Source: GJ-E10 sp035625725 (lineage in GTDB: Bacteria; Pseudomonadota; Gammaproteobacteria; Burkholderiales; Burkholderiaceae_F). From it: a stretch of 22,660 nucleotides of DNA. The notes under the pieces are model-generated. The model was given only the letters and a program-made list of their open reading frames with translations. It was not told where the DNA came from and did not search any database. The stretch lies in assembly GCA_035625725.1 (NCBI GenBank), contig DASPPB010000029.1, forward strand, positions 1-22,660, read 5' to 3'. The translations under genes and the position numbers were made by a program. Positions 6,062 to 13,423 of the stretch are shown piece after piece (the first letter of the stretch is position 1; each line of letters starts with the position of its first letter).

Positions 6062-7137
6062 TAGATGCTGTCCCGGAGGGCTTGGAGGAACCTGGCGTTT
6101 TCCTCCGCCGTGCCGATTGTGACACGCAGGCAGTTTTGCAGCAGGGGGTGCGCCCCCGACACATCTTTGATGAGGATACCCCGCTGCAACAGTTTCGCGA
6201 AGACACCGGCGGCGTCCCGGACGCGGAATAAAAGAAAATTGGCCGCCGAATCGAAAACCTCCACGCCCGGCATGCTGCGCAGGCGCGCAAGCAGCTCGCC
6301 GCGGTCCGAGCGCACGCGCTGTGCCTGCGCGTCGAGCACGTCGAAGTGCTCGAGCAAAAAGTCCGCCGCCGCGAGCGTCAGGACATTCACGTTAAAGGGC
6401 GGACGCACTTTATCGAACTGTTCGATCAACTGGGGCGGCCCGCAAAGATAGCCCAAGCGCAGTCCCGCAAGCCCCAGTTTGGATAATGTGCGCAGTACGA
6501 GCAGGTTCGGATACCGGGGCAGTTGCGGCATCCAGGTCTGCTGCGCAAAGGGCAAGTAGGCCTCGTCGATCACGACAATGCCGGGCGCTGCGCGCAAGAT
6601 CGCTTCGATGGCCGCGCGATCAAACAAGTTGCCCGTCGGGTTGTTGGGATAGGACACAAAGACTACGGCCGGACGGTACTGTGCCATGGCGGCAAGGATC
6701 GCTGGCACATCGAGCGCGAAATCCGGCTGCAAGTCCACGCCCACGAACTGGCACTGATCGAACAGCGCGCTCATGCGATACATCGCAAAGCCAGGCCAAG
6801 CAGAAAGCACCGCCGCGCCGGGCCGGGCGCAGGCCTGAATGACCAGGTGGATGAGCTCGTCGGAGCCATTGCCCAGCAGCATGGCGCTGCCCTCGGGGAT
6901 TGCGACACGAGCGCCCAGGCGCCGTTTGAAGGCACGCGGCTCGCCCGGCGGATAGCGGTTCAGGGCCACCGCGCCCAGCCGCTGCCCCAGTTCGCGCGCC
7001 AGCTCGGTGGGCAGCGAATAGGGGTTTTCCATCATGTCGAGCTTGACCAGTCCGTCGGCCGCCGGCACCGGGTAGGCGCGCAGCGCGCGCACGTCGTCTC
7101 GTACGACACCCAGCGGCACAATCGCAGGCCCGTTCAC
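6061..7137 (-). CDS. hisC: Histidinol-phosphate aminotransferase HisC
   Basis: HisC is a PLP-dependent class I/II aminotransferase that transfers the amino group of glutamate to imidazole acetol phosphate. The 358-residue product has the fold-type I landmarks: MENPY near the N terminus, the NPTG motif (SYPNNPTGN, Asn166), VVIDEAYLPF with Asp191 and Tyr194, and the Schiff-base lysine Lys220 in RTLSKLGLAGLRLGY. The start is a GTG at 7135-7137 that overlaps the hisD TGA as GTGA, with GAGG about seven bases upstream. The open frame continues well upstream to 7374, but that part only mirrors hisD. It ends in TAA that shares a base with the hisB ATG. Some genomes carry a second hisC paralogue; this one is the his-cluster copy. 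Confidence 0.96.
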   Translation of the reverse strand: MNGPAIVPLGVVRDDVRALRAYPVPAADGLVKLDMMENPYSLPTELARELGQRLGAVALNRYPPGEPRAFKRRLGARVAIPEGSAMLLGNGSDELIHLVIQACARPGAAVLSAWPGFAMYRMSALFDQCQFVGVDLQPDFALDVPAILAAMAQYRPAVVFVSYPNNPTGNLFDRAAIEAILRAAPGIVVIDEAYLPFAQQTWMPQLPRYPNLLVLRTLSKLGLAGLRLGYLCGPPQLIEQFDKVRPPFNVNVLTLAAADFLLEHFDVLDAQAQRVRSDRGELLARLRSMPGVEVFDSAANFLLFRVRDAAGVFAKLLQRGILIKDVSGAHPLLQNCLRVTIGTAEENARFLQALRDSI

Positions 7138-8465
7138 GATTTGCCTCGCGCGCCCAAGGGCCCTTCGGTCGCTTGCATACGCATCTCGGCACTTCGGGCG
7201 TGGGCGCCAAGGCCTTCGCCTTGTGCAAGGCGCGCGGCGGTCACGCCGAGGCTGCGGGCCCCGGCCTGCGAGATCTGCAGAACGCTGCTGCGCTTTTGAA
7301 AATCCGAGACACCGAGCGCGGAAGAAAAGCGCGCCGTGCGCGAGGTGGGCAGGACATGGTTGGGACCGGCGCAATAGTCGCCCAGCGCTTCGCTCGCATA
7401 GGGTCCAAGGAAAATCGCACCGGCATGCCGAATGCGTGCGAGCCAGTCACGCGCGTCGGCCGTCGAAATCTCGAGATGCTCCGGAGCAATGCGGTTGGCA
7501 ATTTCGCAGGCCTGTTCGAGATCGCGCACGCGGATCAGCGCGCCGCGCGTGCGCAGCGACGTTTCGATGATCTGCCGGCGCGGCATCGTCGGCAGCAGCT
7601 GCTCGATCGCGGCGAGCACGGCATCTCGAAAGCCCGCATCGGGCGTGAGCAAGATCGACTGCGCCATTTCATCGTGCTCGGCCTGGGAGAACAGATCCAT
7701 CGCGACCCATTGCGGATCGGTCCCGCCGTCGCTGATGATCAGAATCTCGCTAGGGCCCGCGAGCATGTCGATGCCCACGGTACCAAAGACTCGACGCTTG
7801 GCCGCCGCGACGTACGCGTTGCCGGGGCCCACGATCTTGTCGACCACGGGCACCGAAGCCGTGCCATAGGCCAGCGCGGCAACAGCCTGCGCGCCGCCGA
7901 TGGCAAAGGCCCGGTCTACGCCCGCCAGCGCGGCCGCGGCCAATACCAGGGGATTGTGCGCGCCGTCCGGAGCGGGAGCCACCATGATGATCTGTCCCAC
8001 GCCGGCAACCCGCGCCGGAATGGCGTTCATCAGTACGGAGGAAGGGTACGAGGCCTTGCCGCCCGGAACGTAGATGCCCACCCGATCGAGGGCGGTCACG
8101 CGCACCCCGAGCGTGGTGCCGTCGGGCTCCGAGACCTCCCAATCGCGCGCCACCCCGTACTCGTGAAAGCGGCGGATCCGGTCGGCCGCCTGCGTGAGCG
8201 CCCGTCGGTCCTCGGCATCGAGCGCCGCCAGCGCCGCGCGCATCCGCTCGGAGCCGATCTCCAGCTCCCGCACGCTCGCCGCGTGCACTCGATCAAAGCG
8301 CGCCGTGTACTCGAGTAACGCCTCGTCCCCGCGCAGGCGCACTGCCTCGATGATCTCCTCGACGCGCGTTTCGATCTGGCGATCCGGCGCGCTGTCCGTG
8401 GCGATCAATTGCGCCAGCGCCTGCTCGAAGTTCGGCGCGTCGGCATCGAGCAATCGGATGATCAT
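7134..8465 (-). CDS. hisD: Histidinol dehydrogenase HisD
   Basis: HisD is the zinc enzyme that oxidises histidinol to histidine with two NAD+. The 443-residue length is normal. Every active-site residue expected from the E. coli enzyme is visible: zinc ligands Gln261 and His264 (FSQAEHDE), Asp363 (GDYCAGPNHVLPT) and His422 (GLGAHA), and the catalytic pair Glu329-His330 in IAPEHLEI. The NAD-binding region includes YVPGGKASYPSS and the VDKIVGPGNAYVAAAK signature. The ATG at 8463-8465 overlaps the hisG TGA in an ATGA. The C-terminal twelve or so residues run past the usual end of homology. The hisC gene starts within its stop codon. Confidence 0.98.
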   Translation of the reverse strand: MIIRLLDADAPNFEQALAQLIATDSAPDRQIETRVEEIIEAVRLRGDEALLEYTARFDRVHAASVRELEIGSERMRAALAALDAEDRRALTQAADRIRRFHEYGVARDWEVSEPDGTTLGVRVTALDRVGIYVPGGKASYPSSVLMNAIPARVAGVGQIIMVAPAPDGAHNPLVLAAAALAGVDRAFAIGGAQAVAALAYGTASVPVVDKIVGPGNAYVAAAKRRVFGTVGIDMLAGPSEILIISDGGTDPQWVAMDLFSQAEHDEMAQSILLTPDAGFRDAVLAAIEQLLPTMPRRQIIETSLRTRGALIRVRDLEQACEIANRIAPEHLEISTADARDWLARIRHAGAIFLGPYASEALGDYCAGPNHVLPTSRTARFSSALGVSDFQKRSSVLQISQAGARSLGVTAARLAQGEGLGAHARSAEMRMQATEGPLGARGKS

Positions 8466-9103
8466 CGCGGCACCGCCTTTGCAATTGCCTCGATCAACGC
8501 CGCGAGGCGGGCACGTCGGGTCTTATAGGCCGCCTGATTGACGACCAGTCGGGAGCTGATGGGCGCAATCTGCTCGACTTCCACTAGTTGATTGGCCCGC
8601 AGCGTCGCGCCGCTGGACACAAGGTCCACGATCGCGTCGGCCAGGCCGGCAAGCGGGGCAAGCTCCATGGAGCCGTAGAGCTTGATCAGGTCGACGTGCA
8701 CGCCCTTGCGCGCAAAGAACTCGCGCGCGGCCTGCACGTACTTGGTAGCCACGCGCAGCCGAGCGCCGCGACCGACCGCGCCGGCATAGTCGAAGCCCGC
8801 CGGGACGGCGACGCACAGCCGGCAGTGCCCGATCGACAGGTCAACGGGCTGGTACAAGCCGCCCCCACCGTGCTCGAGCAAGATGTCCGCCCCGGCAATG
8901 CCCAGTTCGGCGGCGCCATACTGCACGTAGGTGGGCACGTCGGCGGCCCGCACGACGACGATGCGCACATCGGAGAGGCTCGTGCCGATCAGCAACTTGC
9001 GGGTCTGCGTGGGGGACTCGGCCGGAACGATGCCCGCGCGCTCCAGTAGCGGCAGCGCCTCTTCGAAGATGCGCCCCTTGGGCAGCGCCAGCGTGATCAT
9101 CAT
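8462..9103 (-). CDS. hisG: ATP phosphoribosyltransferase HisG, short form
   Basis: HisG joins ATP and PRPP in the first committed step of histidine synthesis and is the feedback-inhibited enzyme. The 213-residue product begins MMITLALPKGRIFEEALPLL, and the PRPP-binding region ADAIVDLVSSGATLRAN lies at residues 155-171. The length matches the short HisG form, which lacks the C-terminal histidine-binding domain of the roughly 300-residue form. Short HisG works as a hetero-oligomer with the regulatory subunit HisZ, which is not in this window. Two ATG codons in tandem (9101-9103 and 9098-9100) could both serve; the first has AGGGG about six bases upstream, overlapping the murA TAG. It is nine bases after murA and is coupled to hisD by an ATGA overlap. 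Confidence 0.97.
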   Translation of the reverse strand: MMITLALPKGRIFEEALPLLERAGIVPAESPTQTRKLLIGTSLSDVRIVVVRAADVPTYVQYGAAELGIAGADILLEHGGGGLYQPVDLSIGHCRLCVAVPAGFDYAGAVGRGARLRVATKYVQAAREFFARKGVHVDLIKLYGSMELAPLAGLADAIVDLVSSGATLRANQLVEVEQIAPISSRLVVNQAAYKTRRARLAALIEAIAKAVPR

Positions 9104-9112
9104 CGCGCGCCC

Positions 9113-10372
9113 CTAACGGATCCGTTCGATTTGTGCACCCAGACTCTGGAGCCGGCGCTCCATCGCCTCGTAGCCGCGATCCAGGTGATAGATGCGTTCG
9201 ATCGTCGTGTCGCCGCGCGCGATCAGCCCGGCAATCACCAGGCTCGCCGATGCGCGCAGGTCCGTGGCCATGACCGTTGCGCCCGAGAGGTGGTCGACCC
9301 CGCGCACGATTGCCGTGTGGCCGTCAATGTCGATTTGCGCGCCCAAGCGCTGCAGCTCGAGCACGTGCATGAAGCGGTTTTCGAAAATGTTCTCGCTCAC
9401 GCGCGCCACGCCTTCGGCCACGCAGTTCAACGCCAAAAATTGGGCCTGGGCATCGGTCGGAAAACCCGGGTACGGCGCCGTGCGCAGACTCACCGCCCGG
9501 GGCCGCCGATCCATGCGCAGCCGTATCGAGTCCGGCCCCAGTTCAATGCGGGCCCCGGCTTCGTGCAGTTTCTCGAGCACTGCATCGAGGCTGTCCGGCG
9601 CGGTCCCCTGCAGTGTCACGTCGCCGCCCGTAGCCGCCACCGCGACCAGGAATGTTGCGCTCTCAATGCGATCGGCCACTACCCGGTGGCTGGCCCCGTG
9701 CAGCCGCTCGACGCCGTCGATCACGATGCGATCGGTGCCCGCCCCTCGAATCGCCGCGCCCATGGCATTGAGACATGCCGCCAGATCCACGACCTCGGGT
9801 TCGCGCGCCGCGTTTTCGATGACTGTCTGACCGTCGGCCAGGCTGGCGGCCATCATCAGGTTTTCCGTTCCGGTCACGGTGACCAAGTCCGTGACGATGC
9901 GCGCGCCGCGCAATCGGCCCGCCGCGCCGCGGCGCGCAACGATGTAGCCACCGTCGATCTGCAGATCGGCGCCCAACGCCTGCAGCCCCTTCAGGTGCTG
10001 GTCCACGGGCCGCGCGCCGATCGCGCAGCCGCCCGGCAAGCTCACGCGCGCTTCGCCTTGGCGAGCAAGCAGGGGACCGAGCACCAGAATCGAGGCCCGC
10101 ATCGTCTTGACCAGCTCGTAGGGAGCTTGCACCGACGTGAGCTGGGCGGCCCGCAACCGCATGCTTTGCGCGTCGCGGTCTACCGCGACTCCCATGCCCG
10201 TGAGCAGGCGCGCCATCGTGGCGGTATCGGCCAGGCGCGCGACGTTTTGCAGTCGCACCTCGTCTTGGGTAAGCAAGGCCGCTGCCATGATGGGCAAAGC
10301 GGCGTTTTTTGCGCCCGACACCGGCAAGGTGCCCTCGAGGCGGCTTCCGCCGCGGATGCGTAGTTTGTCCAT
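9113..10372 (-). CDS. murA: UDP-N-acetylglucosamine 1-carboxyvinyltransferase MurA
   Basis: MurA transfers enolpyruvate from PEP to UDP-GlcNAc, the first committed step of peptidoglycan synthesis, in the cytoplasm. The 419-residue product starts MDKLRIRGGSRLEG. Lys22 and Asn23 (SGAKNA) are in place, and the catalytic loop is LPGGCAIGARPVDQH with Cys116, the residue alkylated by fosfomycin. A Cys at this position predicts the usual fosfomycin-sensitive enzyme. The pseudo-twofold repeat of the EPSP-synthase fold is evident. The ATG at 10370-10372 is chosen for family length and a GAGGG just upstream; the open frame upstream to 10522 mirrors the bolA-like gene. The gaps are seven bases from the bolA-like gene and nine to hisG, so murA is probably co-transcribed with the his genes. 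Confidence 0.98.
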   Translation of the reverse strand: MDKLRIRGGSRLEGTLPVSGAKNAALPIMAAALLTQDEVRLQNVARLADTATMARLLTGMGVAVDRDAQSMRLRAAQLTSVQAPYELVKTMRASILVLGPLLARQGEARVSLPGGCAIGARPVDQHLKGLQALGADLQIDGGYIVARRGAAGRLRGARIVTDLVTVTGTENLMMAASLADGQTVIENAAREPEVVDLAACLNAMGAAIRGAGTDRIVIDGVERLHGASHRVVADRIESATFLVAVAATGGDVTLQGTAPDSLDAVLEKLHEAGARIELGPDSIRLRMDRRPRAVSLRTAPYPGFPTDAQAQFLALNCVAEGVARVSENIFENRFMHVLELQRLGAQIDIDGHTAIVRGVDHLSGATVMATDLRASASLVIAGLIARGDTTIERIYHLDRGYEAMERRLQSLGAQIERIR

Positions 10373-10379
10373 CGGGCCC

Positions 10380-10643
10380 TCAGCTCGCCGCCGCGCGCCC
10401 GGCGGCTGCGGATTCCCCGGGCGTGAGCGTTCGCATAGACAAGGCGTGGATCTCCTGGCGCATGCGATCGCCCAGCGCCGCGTATACCAGACGATGGCGT
10501 TCAATGCGCGAGCGGCCTTCAAATGCCGCGCTCACGATGAACGCCTCGAAATGATGGCCGTCGCCCGCGACCTCGACGCGCTCGCACGGCAGAGCCCGCG
10601 CAATGGCCTGCCGGATCGACTCTCCGGTGGGTAGCTCGCTCAT
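10380..10643 (-). CDS. BolA/IbaG-family protein
   Basis: This 87-residue protein has the BolA fold signature: a first helix (ESIRQAIARAL), VEVAGDGHHFEAFIVS, and the conserved RHRLVYAALGDRM with the invariant His of the family (His52-region RHR). BolA-type proteins bind monothiol glutaredoxins and [2Fe-2S] clusters and influence cell shape and envelope stress. In E. coli the paralogue IbaG is encoded directly upstream of murA, as here, so the position suits IbaG, while the RHRLVY motif looks BolA-like; I leave the symbol open. The ATG at 10641-10643 overlaps the stop of the ABC permease as ATGA. A Gly/Ala/Ser-rich tail of about twelve residues ends the protein. Seven bases separate it from murA. 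Confidence 0.92.
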   Translation of the reverse strand: MSELPTGESIRQAIARALPCERVEVAGDGHHFEAFIVSAAFEGRSRIERHRLVYAALGDRMRQEIHALSMRTLTPGESAAAGRAAAS

Positions 10644-11455
10644 GTTCGCAACTTGTAACCCCGCTCAAGCAAGACCAAGGCAACGGCCGAAACGACGCCA
10701 ACGGCCAGCATCACGACCAGCAAACTCAACCAGGGCGAGACGTCCGAGCGGGCGAAAAAGCCGAACCGGAAGCCGTCGATCACGTAGAAAAACGGGTTAA
10801 CCCGGGAAAACCCCTGCCAAAACGGCGGCAGTCCGTGCACCGAGTAAAAGACGCCGGACAGAAAAGTCGCCGGCACGATGAGGAAATTCTGAATCGCGGC
10901 GAGCTGATCGAATTTCTCCGAAATGATTCCGGCGATCAGTCCCACCACGGCCAGCATGGTGGCGCCGGCAACGGCAAACGCGGCGATCCACAGCGGGGCG
11001 TCGAAGGCGGGTGGCGCAAACCACACCGTGACGGCGAAAACGCCCAATCCGACGGCCAATCCGCGCAATACCGAGGCCAGAACATAGGCGGCAAAGAACT
11101 GCAGGGCCGAGAGCGGCGGCAGGAGCAAGAAGACCAGGTTGCCCATGATCTTGGACTGGATCAGGGAGGAAGAGGAGTTGGCAAAGGCGTTTTGCAATAT
11201 CGACATCATGACCAACCCTGGGATCAGAAAGGTGCTGTAGGGCACGCCGGCAAAGGGCTCGACCCGGGTGTCCAGCATATGGCCAAAAACCAGCAAGTAC
11301 AGCACGCCCGTGAGCACGGGCGCAAAGATGGTCTGAAAGCTCACCTTCCAAAAGCGCAGGCTCTCCTTGTAGAGCAAGGTACGAAACCCGACCCAGGAGC
11401 TTGCCCTCGGCAGCACGGGGATGGCAAGGGCCGCGGCTGGCACGGCCGAGTTCAC
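10640..11455 (-). CDS. ABC-2 type transporter permease (YadH-like)
   Basis: This 271-residue integral membrane protein looks like an ABC-2 family exporter permease. The N-terminal part (SWVGFRTLLYKESLRFWKV) is the usual cytoplasmic amphipathic lead-in, followed by about six hydrophobic segments. The family-typical stretches are the cytoplasmic loop ending SSSSLIQSKIMGNLVFLLL, FLSGVFYSVHGLPP before the last periplasmic loop, and NPFFYVIDGFRFGFF. The start is GTG at 11453-11455, overlapping the ATPase TGA as GTGA, with GGAG seven bases upstream. Its stop overlaps the bolA-like start. YadH of E. coli is the nearest named relative I recognise. The substrate is unknown; the setting next to Mla, BolA and MurA suggests an envelope-related substrate, which is inference. 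Confidence 0.93.
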   Translation of the reverse strand: MNSAVPAAALAIPVLPRASSWVGFRTLLYKESLRFWKVSFQTIFAPVLTGVLYLLVFGHMLDTRVEPFAGVPYSTFLIPGLVMMSILQNAFANSSSSLIQSKIMGNLVFLLLPPLSALQFFAAYVLASVLRGLAVGLGVFAVTVWFAPPAFDAPLWIAAFAVAGATMLAVVGLIAGIISEKFDQLAAIQNFLIVPATFLSGVFYSVHGLPPFWQGFSRVNPFFYVIDGFRFGFFARSDVSPWLSLLVVMLAVGVVSAVALVLLERGYKLRT

Positions 11456-12369
11456 GTCAAGCTCCGCACCGGGGTTTCCGACATGACCTGCACGAAGACG
11501 TCCTCCAGGTCCGCGGGGCCGACCTCCAGTTCCTCGACATCGCTGCCAAAGCGCCGGCAAGCCTCCAGGGCGGCGCCCACTTCGCGCGGATGAGCCAGGC
11601 GCAGCACGACGTGCTCCGGATATTCCTCGACCACTTGCTCGCGCAGCGCCGGCGGCAGACCGCCTCGCAGGCGCAGCGCGACCTGAACGCCCGCAATGCG
11701 CCGAAGCAAGTCGCGCGTGGACTCCAGCGCAAGAACGCGGCCGGCCTTGAGCATCGCGATGCGGCCACACATCTGCTGCGCCTCTTCCAAGTAATGCGTC
11801 GTGAGCACGATCGTGTGACCGTCGCCATTGAGCCGTCGCATGAATTGCCAAAGACCCTGCCGCAGCTCCACGTCCACGCCTGCCGTTGGTTCGTCCAAAA
11901 CGATGACGGGAGGCCGGTGCACCAGTGCCTGCGCTACCAGAACGCGTCGCTTCATTCCTCCGGACAGCGCCCGCATGTTGACGTCGGCTTTGTCAACCAG
12001 ATCCAGGTTCGCCATGACCTCGTCGATCCAGTCGTCGTTGCGCGCCAAGCCGAAGTAGCCCGATTGGATGCGCAGCATTTCGCGCACCGTGAAAAACGGG
12101 TCGAACACGAGTTCTTGCGGAACCACCCCAAGGCTGCGGCGCGCCGCGCGGTAGTCGTCCGTCACATCATGGCCCATGACCCGCACGCGCCCGCTCGTGG
12201 GGCGCGCCAGGCCCGCGATGATGGAGATCAACGTCGTCTTGCCGGCCCCGTTGGGTCCCAACAGTCCGAAGCACTCGCCGGGCTGGACCAAAAGGTCGAC
12301 GGCGTCGAGCGCGGTGACGTGCGCGTAGCGCTTGGTCAGCGCACTGGCTTCGATGGCGGCAATAGACAT
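11452..12369 (-). CDS. ABC transporter ATP-binding protein (YadG-like)
   Basis: This 305-residue nucleotide-binding subunit energises the ABC-2 permease encoded next. Walker A is GPNGAGKT (residues 38-45), the Q-loop is VVPQEL, the signature is LSGGMKRR from residue 135, Walker B is VIVLDEP with the D-loop AGVD, and the switch histidine is His192 in LTTHYLEEA. The C-terminal 100 residues form a typical DrrA/YadG-type regulatory tail. The ATG at 12367-12369 is preferred over one at 12408 because GGAGG lies at 12379-12383, nine bases upstream, and homologues begin at this point. It follows mlaB after 72 bases and overlaps the permease start by four bases. It is a drug/polysaccharide-exporter type ATPase, distinct from MlaF. 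Confidence 0.95.
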   Translation of the reverse strand: MSIAAIEASALTKRYAHVTALDAVDLLVQPGECFGLLGPNGAGKTTLISIIAGLARPTSGRVRVMGHDVTDDYRAARRSLGVVPQELVFDPFFTVREMLRIQSGYFGLARNDDWIDEVMANLDLVDKADVNMRALSGGMKRRVLVAQALVHRPPVIVLDEPTAGVDVELRQGLWQFMRRLNGDGHTIVLTTHYLEEAQQMCGRIAMLKAGRVLALESTRDLLRRIAGVQVALRLRGGLPPALREQVVEEYPEHVVLRLAHPREVGAALEACRRFGSDVEELEVGPADLEDVFVQVMSETPVRSLT

Positions 12370-12378
12370 GGGGTTGCG

Positions 12379-12383
12379 CCTCC
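12379..12383 (-). promoter_or_regulatory. Shine-Dalgarno that fixes the YadG-like ATPase start
   Basis: GGAGG on the minus strand lies nine bases before the ATG at 12369. It excludes the in-frame ATG at 12408, which would add 13 Arg-rich residues absent from the family. Confidence 0.7.
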
Positions 12384-12441
12384 GGTAACGATCCGGCCGC
12401 AACGACATTGTAGGGGCTTGCCGGCGCCAGCGCGTCCGGCG

Positions 12442-12702
12442 TCAGGCGCCGTCGATAAGCGCCTGCACGCCGTAGAGCTTTGCCAGACTGCGAAGATTTT
12501 TGGGAAGCGCGACGAGTTCGAGCTCGCAGCGCCGAGAGCGCGCCAGACGGATCCACGCCAGAATGCACGCGAGCGCCGCCGTGTCGCAACGAAGCACCCC
12601 AGCGAAGTCGATGACCCGGTCGCCCGCCAGGATCGCCGTGCGTCCCGCTTCAGCGACCTGCATGGCGTTTTGATTCGTGATTGCCTCGAAGTCGAGCTTC
12701 AT
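12442..12702 (-). CDS. mlaB: STAS-domain protein MlaB
   Basis: MlaB is the small cytoplasmic STAS-domain subunit that binds and stabilises the MlaF ATPase in the MlaFEDB complex. The 86-residue product matches the fold: VIDFAGVLRCDTAALACILAW aligns with E. coli MlaB RVDTGGLALLL, so Thr41 corresponds to the conserved threonine important for MlaB function. NLRSLAKLYGVQALI matches the C-terminal helix region of E. coli MlaB (TLAKLYNL). The ATG at 12700-12702 has GAAGG about seven bases upstream. It is nine bases after mlaC. It is the last gene of the mla group, and a 72-base gap precedes the exporter ATPase. Confidence 0.92.
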   Translation of the reverse strand: MKLDFEAITNQNAMQVAEAGRTAILAGDRVIDFAGVLRCDTAALACILAWIRLARSRRCELELVALPKNLRSLAKLYGVQALIDGA

Positions 12703-12711
12703 GCGCGGCCT

Positions 12712-13395
12712 TCAGGAGGTTTTGCCGGCGCTCGCAAGCTTCTGGTTCTTCTGCGTCAGCGCCTTGATCAAGCCGTCGACGCCACTTTGGCCGATTGTCT
12801 CCCCGAACTCGCCCCGGTAGGTTTCCACCAGCCAGACGCCCAGAATGTTCATATCGTAGATCTTCCAGCCGTCGGCCGTTTTTTCCAGGCGATAGTCCAG
12901 TGTTATGGGTTCGCCCACCGAGGGTGCGACGTCGGTGTGCACGATGACGTCCGTGGGGGTGTCCTGGCCGTGCGCGGGCCGCAGGCGCACCGTGTGGTCC
13001 GTCACCTTGGCCAGAGCTCCGCTATAGGTGCGAATGAGCAAGGTGCGAAATTGATCGGTGAGCGCGGCGCGCTGCTCGGTGGTGGCGCTGCGCCAGGCAC
13101 GTCCGACGCACAGACGCGTCATCTTGTCGAAGTCCACGTACGGAAGGATGCGTTCGTTGACCAGTTTTTGGACGCGGTCGAAATCTCCGCCTCGAATCGC
13201 CTTGTCGTTGCGAATTGCATTCAGGACGTCGCCCGAGACCCGCAGGATCATTGCATCCGGTGCCTCTTCGGCCGCAGCCAGCGGTCCCGCCAACGGAAGC
13301 AGCACAACCATTGCGAAGATCGCACCCAGGGTGCGCACAAACGCGGCCGGTCGCGCAAAAACAAAGCGCAATGCGGTTGGTAGACAGTGTTGCAT
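12712..13395 (-). CDS. mlaC: Periplasmic phospholipid-binding protein MlaC
   Basis: MlaC is the soluble periplasmic shuttle that carries phospholipid between the MlaA-porin complex in the outer membrane and MlaFEDB in the inner membrane. The 227-residue product has a signal peptide with an Arg-containing n-region, a hydrophobic core (AIFAMVVLLPLAGPL) and a probable SPase I site after AAA at residue 42. The mature part has the MlaC/Ttg2D features: ILPYVDFDKMTRLCVGRAWR, TEQRAALTDQFRTLLIRTYSG, and the strand pair VDYRLEKT-like and GWKIYDMNILGVWLVETYR near the end. The ATG at 13393-13395 is used; GGAG lies about eleven bases upstream, slightly far. The open frame continues upstream but only mirrors mlaA. 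It is 28 bases after mlaA. Confidence 0.95.
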   Translation of the reverse strand: MQHCLPTALRFVFARPAAFVRTLGAIFAMVVLLPLAGPLAAAEEAPDAMILRVSGDVLNAIRNDKAIRGGDFDRVQKLVNERILPYVDFDKMTRLCVGRAWRSATTEQRAALTDQFRTLLIRTYSGALAKVTDHTVRLRPAHGQDTPTDVIVHTDVAPSVGEPITLDYRLEKTADGWKIYDMNILGVWLVETYRGEFGETIGQSGVDGLIKALTQKNQKLASAGKTS

Positions 13396-13423
13396 GATGT
13401 GTGTCACTCCTTTGCTGCGGTTT

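Noticed and set aside
6061..7374. Longer HisC starting at 7374
   Set aside because: The extra 79 codons overlap hisD out of frame and read as Arg/Pro-rich noise; the GTG overlapping the hisD stop with a ribosome site gives a normal HisC.
11401..13383. 660-codon open frame on the plus strand
   Set aside because: It is antisense to the exporter ATPase, mlaB and mlaC, with mirror-frame composition and no motif; absence of stops follows from high GC.
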